This document shows positions 3,845 through 5,633 of a stretch of 5,633 nt of DNA, in pieces. The stretch covers positions 1 through 5,633 of the forward strand of contig JAQCNR010000038.1 in NCBI GenBank assembly GCA_028274925.1, in the 5' to 3' direction. Under the pieces are notes generated by a model. The model was not told the origin of the DNA. It worked only from the letters and a program-made list of their open reading frames with translations, and did not search any database. The stretch comes from Halovenus sp. (GTDB lineage: Archaea > Halobacteriota > Halobacteria > Halobacteriales > Haloarculaceae). A program made the translations under genes and the position numbers. Every line of letters begins with the position of its first letter. Within the stretch, counting starts at the first letter, position 1.

Positions 3845-5470
3845 ATGGCTAGCCCCCTCACCGTCCTGCTTGGCGTGGTGTTCGCCGCCGGGGCTGGACT
3901 CTGTCTGCTGGGCGCTGCGACGGTGTGGTGGTGGGACGACCCAGGGTCGACGCTGTTTGGCGTCTACGTCGGGGTGTGGGGTGCGCTCCCGCTGGTCGAT
4001 AGCTTGCTCAGCCTGGTCGCCGGGACAGTTGGCGTCTCCGGACTGGTCTGGGTGGTGGCCGTTATCCCGTGGTTTCTGTTCAGCCTCGTCTACACCGGGC
4101 GGCCGTCCACAGGGCGGAGTTGGCTCGTTGTCGGGTTGCCGGTGGTCGGACTTCTCCCGTGGTTCTGGTCGATTACGACCGGTGCCGGCGTCGCCGCCTT
4201 CGAGGTTGTTGGGATTCTCGTGTTCGTCTACTACGCCGCAGTGGCAGTTATCGGGTCGTTGCTCGTCTTGCAGGCGGCAGCCAGATACGGCCACCTCTCG
4301 CTGAGACAGGGGGTGTGGCTGGCGCTGGCCGGTGCAATTCCGGCACTGACGATGAACGCCTTCGGCGTGCTGACCGAACGAGTCGGTGAAGTAGTGCTGT
4401 TCGGCGTCTATGCGACCGGACTGGTTGCGAGTTGTGTCGTCGTCACGCTGGCGCTGTTTGCCGATGATGTCTTCGACGCGACACCTGCTGCCGGCACCAT
4501 CGGCGAGCGAGCGGTGCTCCGTGAGGCAGAGGACACCATCGTCATTACCGACGACACTGACCGAATTATTCGCCACAACGAGCACCCGGCGACGTTGGCT
4601 GCCTTCGCAGACGACCCGACAGGAGAGCCGCTTGCCGAGACACTGGGAGACGGTATCGAAGACCTGGCCGCCCACGAGACAGTGTCACTGCGGACCGACG
4701 ACGGCGTTGCAGAGTTCGACCCGCAGGTGACAGGGCTGACCGACCAGCACGGCCGCCGTATCGGGTCGATGGTGAGCCTGCGCGATATCAGCGACCGAGA
4801 GCGCCGCCGGCAGCGACTCGAAGTGCTCAACCGCATCGTCAGGCATAATCTCCGCAACCAGACGAGTGTGATCAAGGCTAACACCGAAGCTGTCGCCGCA
4901 GACCTGACAGACACAGCGTTACAGGACCGGCTCGATACGGCAATGGAATCGGCCGACTCGCTAACCGCGTTGAGCCACAAGGCCAAACGAATCCAGACTG
5001 TCATCGACGAGTCCGGCACCCCCACAGCAGTCAACCTCAGTGATGTGCTCGGGGAGATTGCCGCCGACAGCAGGCAACGGTGGCCCGCAGCGACGGTAAC
5101 TGTCGAGCAGTGCCCGGACGAGACGGTCGAAACTGACCGAGAAGCGCTGTCGTTCGCGCTCACGAATCTGGTCGAGAACGCAATCGAACACGCTGACAGT
5201 GAGACGCCGGCGGTTCGACTTGGCGCGACTGTTAACTCCTCAGCAGAACCGTATCCCGTGACCATTACCGTTGCCGATGATGGCCCGGGCATTCCCGACA
5301 GAGAGGTGACCGTACTCGACGCCGGGACAGAGACGCCGCTGAAACACGGGAGCGGGCTCGGATTGTGGGTCACAAACTGGACAGTGCGAGAACTCGGCGG
5401 CGAACTCGCGTTCCCCGAACAGGGCCCGGACGGAACGACAGTCGCGGTTCGGCTACCCGCAACACTGTAG
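3845..5470 (+). CDS. Membrane sensor histidine kinase (7TM-PAS-HisKA-HATPase)
   Basis: 541 aa. It senses a signal at or in the membrane, autophosphorylates a histidine and passes phosphate to a response regulator. Seen: seven hydrophobic segments near residues 5-27, 37-57, 60-82, 92-112, 115-143, 155-175 and 181-205, matching the 7TM N-terminal domain of haloarchaeal kinases; a PAS-like domain at about 221-315 ending SLRDISDRERR; a short helical linker; an H-box with VRHNLRN at 332-338 (phospho-acceptor His334); N-box NLVENAIEH at 441-449; G1 box DDGPGIP at 478-484; and G2 box GSGLGL at 502-507. The ATP-lid between G1 and G2 is short, as is common in haloarchaeal kinases. All catalytic motifs are present, so it should be active. 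No response regulator lies next to it in the window. The signal is unknown. The stop is 1 nt from the stop of the convergent gene. Confidence 0.92.
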   Translation: MASPLTVLLGVVFAAGAGLCLLGAATVWWWDDPGSTLFGVYVGVWGALPLVDSLLSLVAGTVGVSGLVWVVAVIPWFLFSLVYTGRPSTGRSWLVVGLPVVGLLPWFWSITTGAGVAAFEVVGILVFVYYAAVAVIGSLLVLQAAARYGHLSLRQGVWLALAGAIPALTMNAFGVLTERVGEVVLFGVYATGLVASCVVVTLALFADDVFDATPAAGTIGERAVLREAEDTIVITDDTDRIIRHNEHPATLAAFADDPTGEPLAETLGDGIEDLAAHETVSLRTDDGVAEFDPQVTGLTDQHGRRIGSMVSLRDISDRERRRQRLEVLNRIVRHNLRNQTSVIKANTEAVAADLTDTALQDRLDTAMESADSLTALSHKAKRIQTVIDESGTPTAVNLSDVLGEIAADSRQRWPAATVTVEQCPDETVETDREALSFALTNLVENAIEHADSETPAVRLGATVNSSAEPYPVTITVADDGPGIPDREVTVLDAGTETPLKHGSGLGLWVTNWTVRELGGELAFPEQGPDGTTVAVRLPATL

Positions 5471-5471
5471 C

Positions 5472-5633
5472 TTACCGCGGAATGTACGGGTTCAGCACCG
5501 CAGTGAAGCGAGCGACCCACGCGGAGAAGTGGTCAATGAGTCGCCGTTCCGTCCGGGTTGCAGGCGTCAGCGTCTGGAACTGCTCGCCCCACAGTCCCCA
5601 CACTCAGTGCGAAACGTCGTCGAGTCAGCACCG
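5472..5633 (-). pseudogene. 3' part of a convergent gene, apparently frameshifted zinc-ribbon protein (partial)
   Basis: On the minus strand a coding-like tail ends PATRTERRLIDHFSAWVARF...NPYIPR then TAA (5474-5472), with strong G/C third positions. In this frame a TGA lies just upstream (5606-5604), leaving only 43 codons from a GTG at 5603. The neighbouring frame, open to the window edge, reads ...STTFRTECGDCGAS... with a Cys-x2-Cys zinc-ribbon half-site, and then stops at 5567. One extra G in the 4-G run at 5590-5587 would join them as ...CGDCGGEQFQTLTPATR... This suggests a frameshifted gene, a sequencing error in a homopolymer, or two unrelated frames. The 1-nt spacing to the kinase stop supports a real convergent gene. 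The function is not identifiable. Confidence 0.4.

Noticed and set aside
3815..4675. 286-codon minus-strand frame opposite the kinase membrane domain.
   Set aside because: Antisense to seven transmembrane segments of an unmistakable histidine kinase.
4408..5520. 370-codon minus-strand frame opposite the kinase catalytic domain.
   Set aside because: Ser/Val/Thr-rich antisense shadow; the plus strand holds all H, N, G1 and G2 boxes.
1..5633. tRNA or rRNA genes.
   Set aside because: No cloverleaf with a T-loop GTTCRANNC signature or rRNA-like stretch was recognised outside coding regions.

Overview
The window looks like chromosomal DNA from a haloarchaeon (class Halobacteria). It is GC-rich with G/C-biased third codon positions, the proteins are rich in Asp/Glu and poor in Lys, and the gene content is typical of that group: a LarE-type sulfur transferase, a haloarchaeal-style 7TM/PAS histidine kinase, small haloarchaeal conserved proteins, and T-rich boxes about 27 bp upstream of start codons (leaderless transcription). 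The species cannot be fixed from the sequence.

Layout. 1-55: 3' end of an unidentified gene. 100-939 (+): larE, nickel-pincer cofactor synthesis. 936-1562 (-): histidine-phosphatase (phosphoglycerate-mutase-like) gene, convergent with larE with overlapping stop codons. 1563-1644: short divergent regulatory region. 1645-1887 (+): 80-aa conserved small protein with Cys/His residues. 1937-2323 (+): winged-helix regulator with its own promoter. 2324-2796: the only long non-coding stretch, containing the most unusual feature here. 2797-3795 (+): 332-aa protein with a possible PD-(D/E)XK nuclease-like core (resembles DUF5784 from memory). 3845-5470 (+): membrane histidine kinase. 5472-5633 (-): 3' end of a convergent gene that seems frameshifted, its stop 1 nt from the kinase stop.

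The striking element is at 2353-2701 (349 bp). It is bounded by perfect 14-bp terminal inverted repeats. The interior is tiled by perfect inverted repeats that nest without crossing: stems of 10 (+6+4), 19, 9, 9 and 12 bp, the last enclosing stems of 9 and 7 bp. Several arms abut with no unpaired base between them, so either strand could fold into one closed multi-branched structure in which about 60% of bases are paired. A competing hairpin at the 3' end cannot form together with the closing stem, so the fold may be bistable. No transposase is encoded inside. I read it as a non-autonomous (MITE-like) mobile element, possibly related to the structured RNA/end regions of IS200/IS605-type (TnpB/IscB) elements, or as a large structured non-coding RNA. 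The sequence alone cannot separate these.

The genes do not form one pathway. Apart from larE, which may continue an operon from the left edge, they are mostly single-gene units with their own promoters. The histidine kinase has no receiver partner in view.
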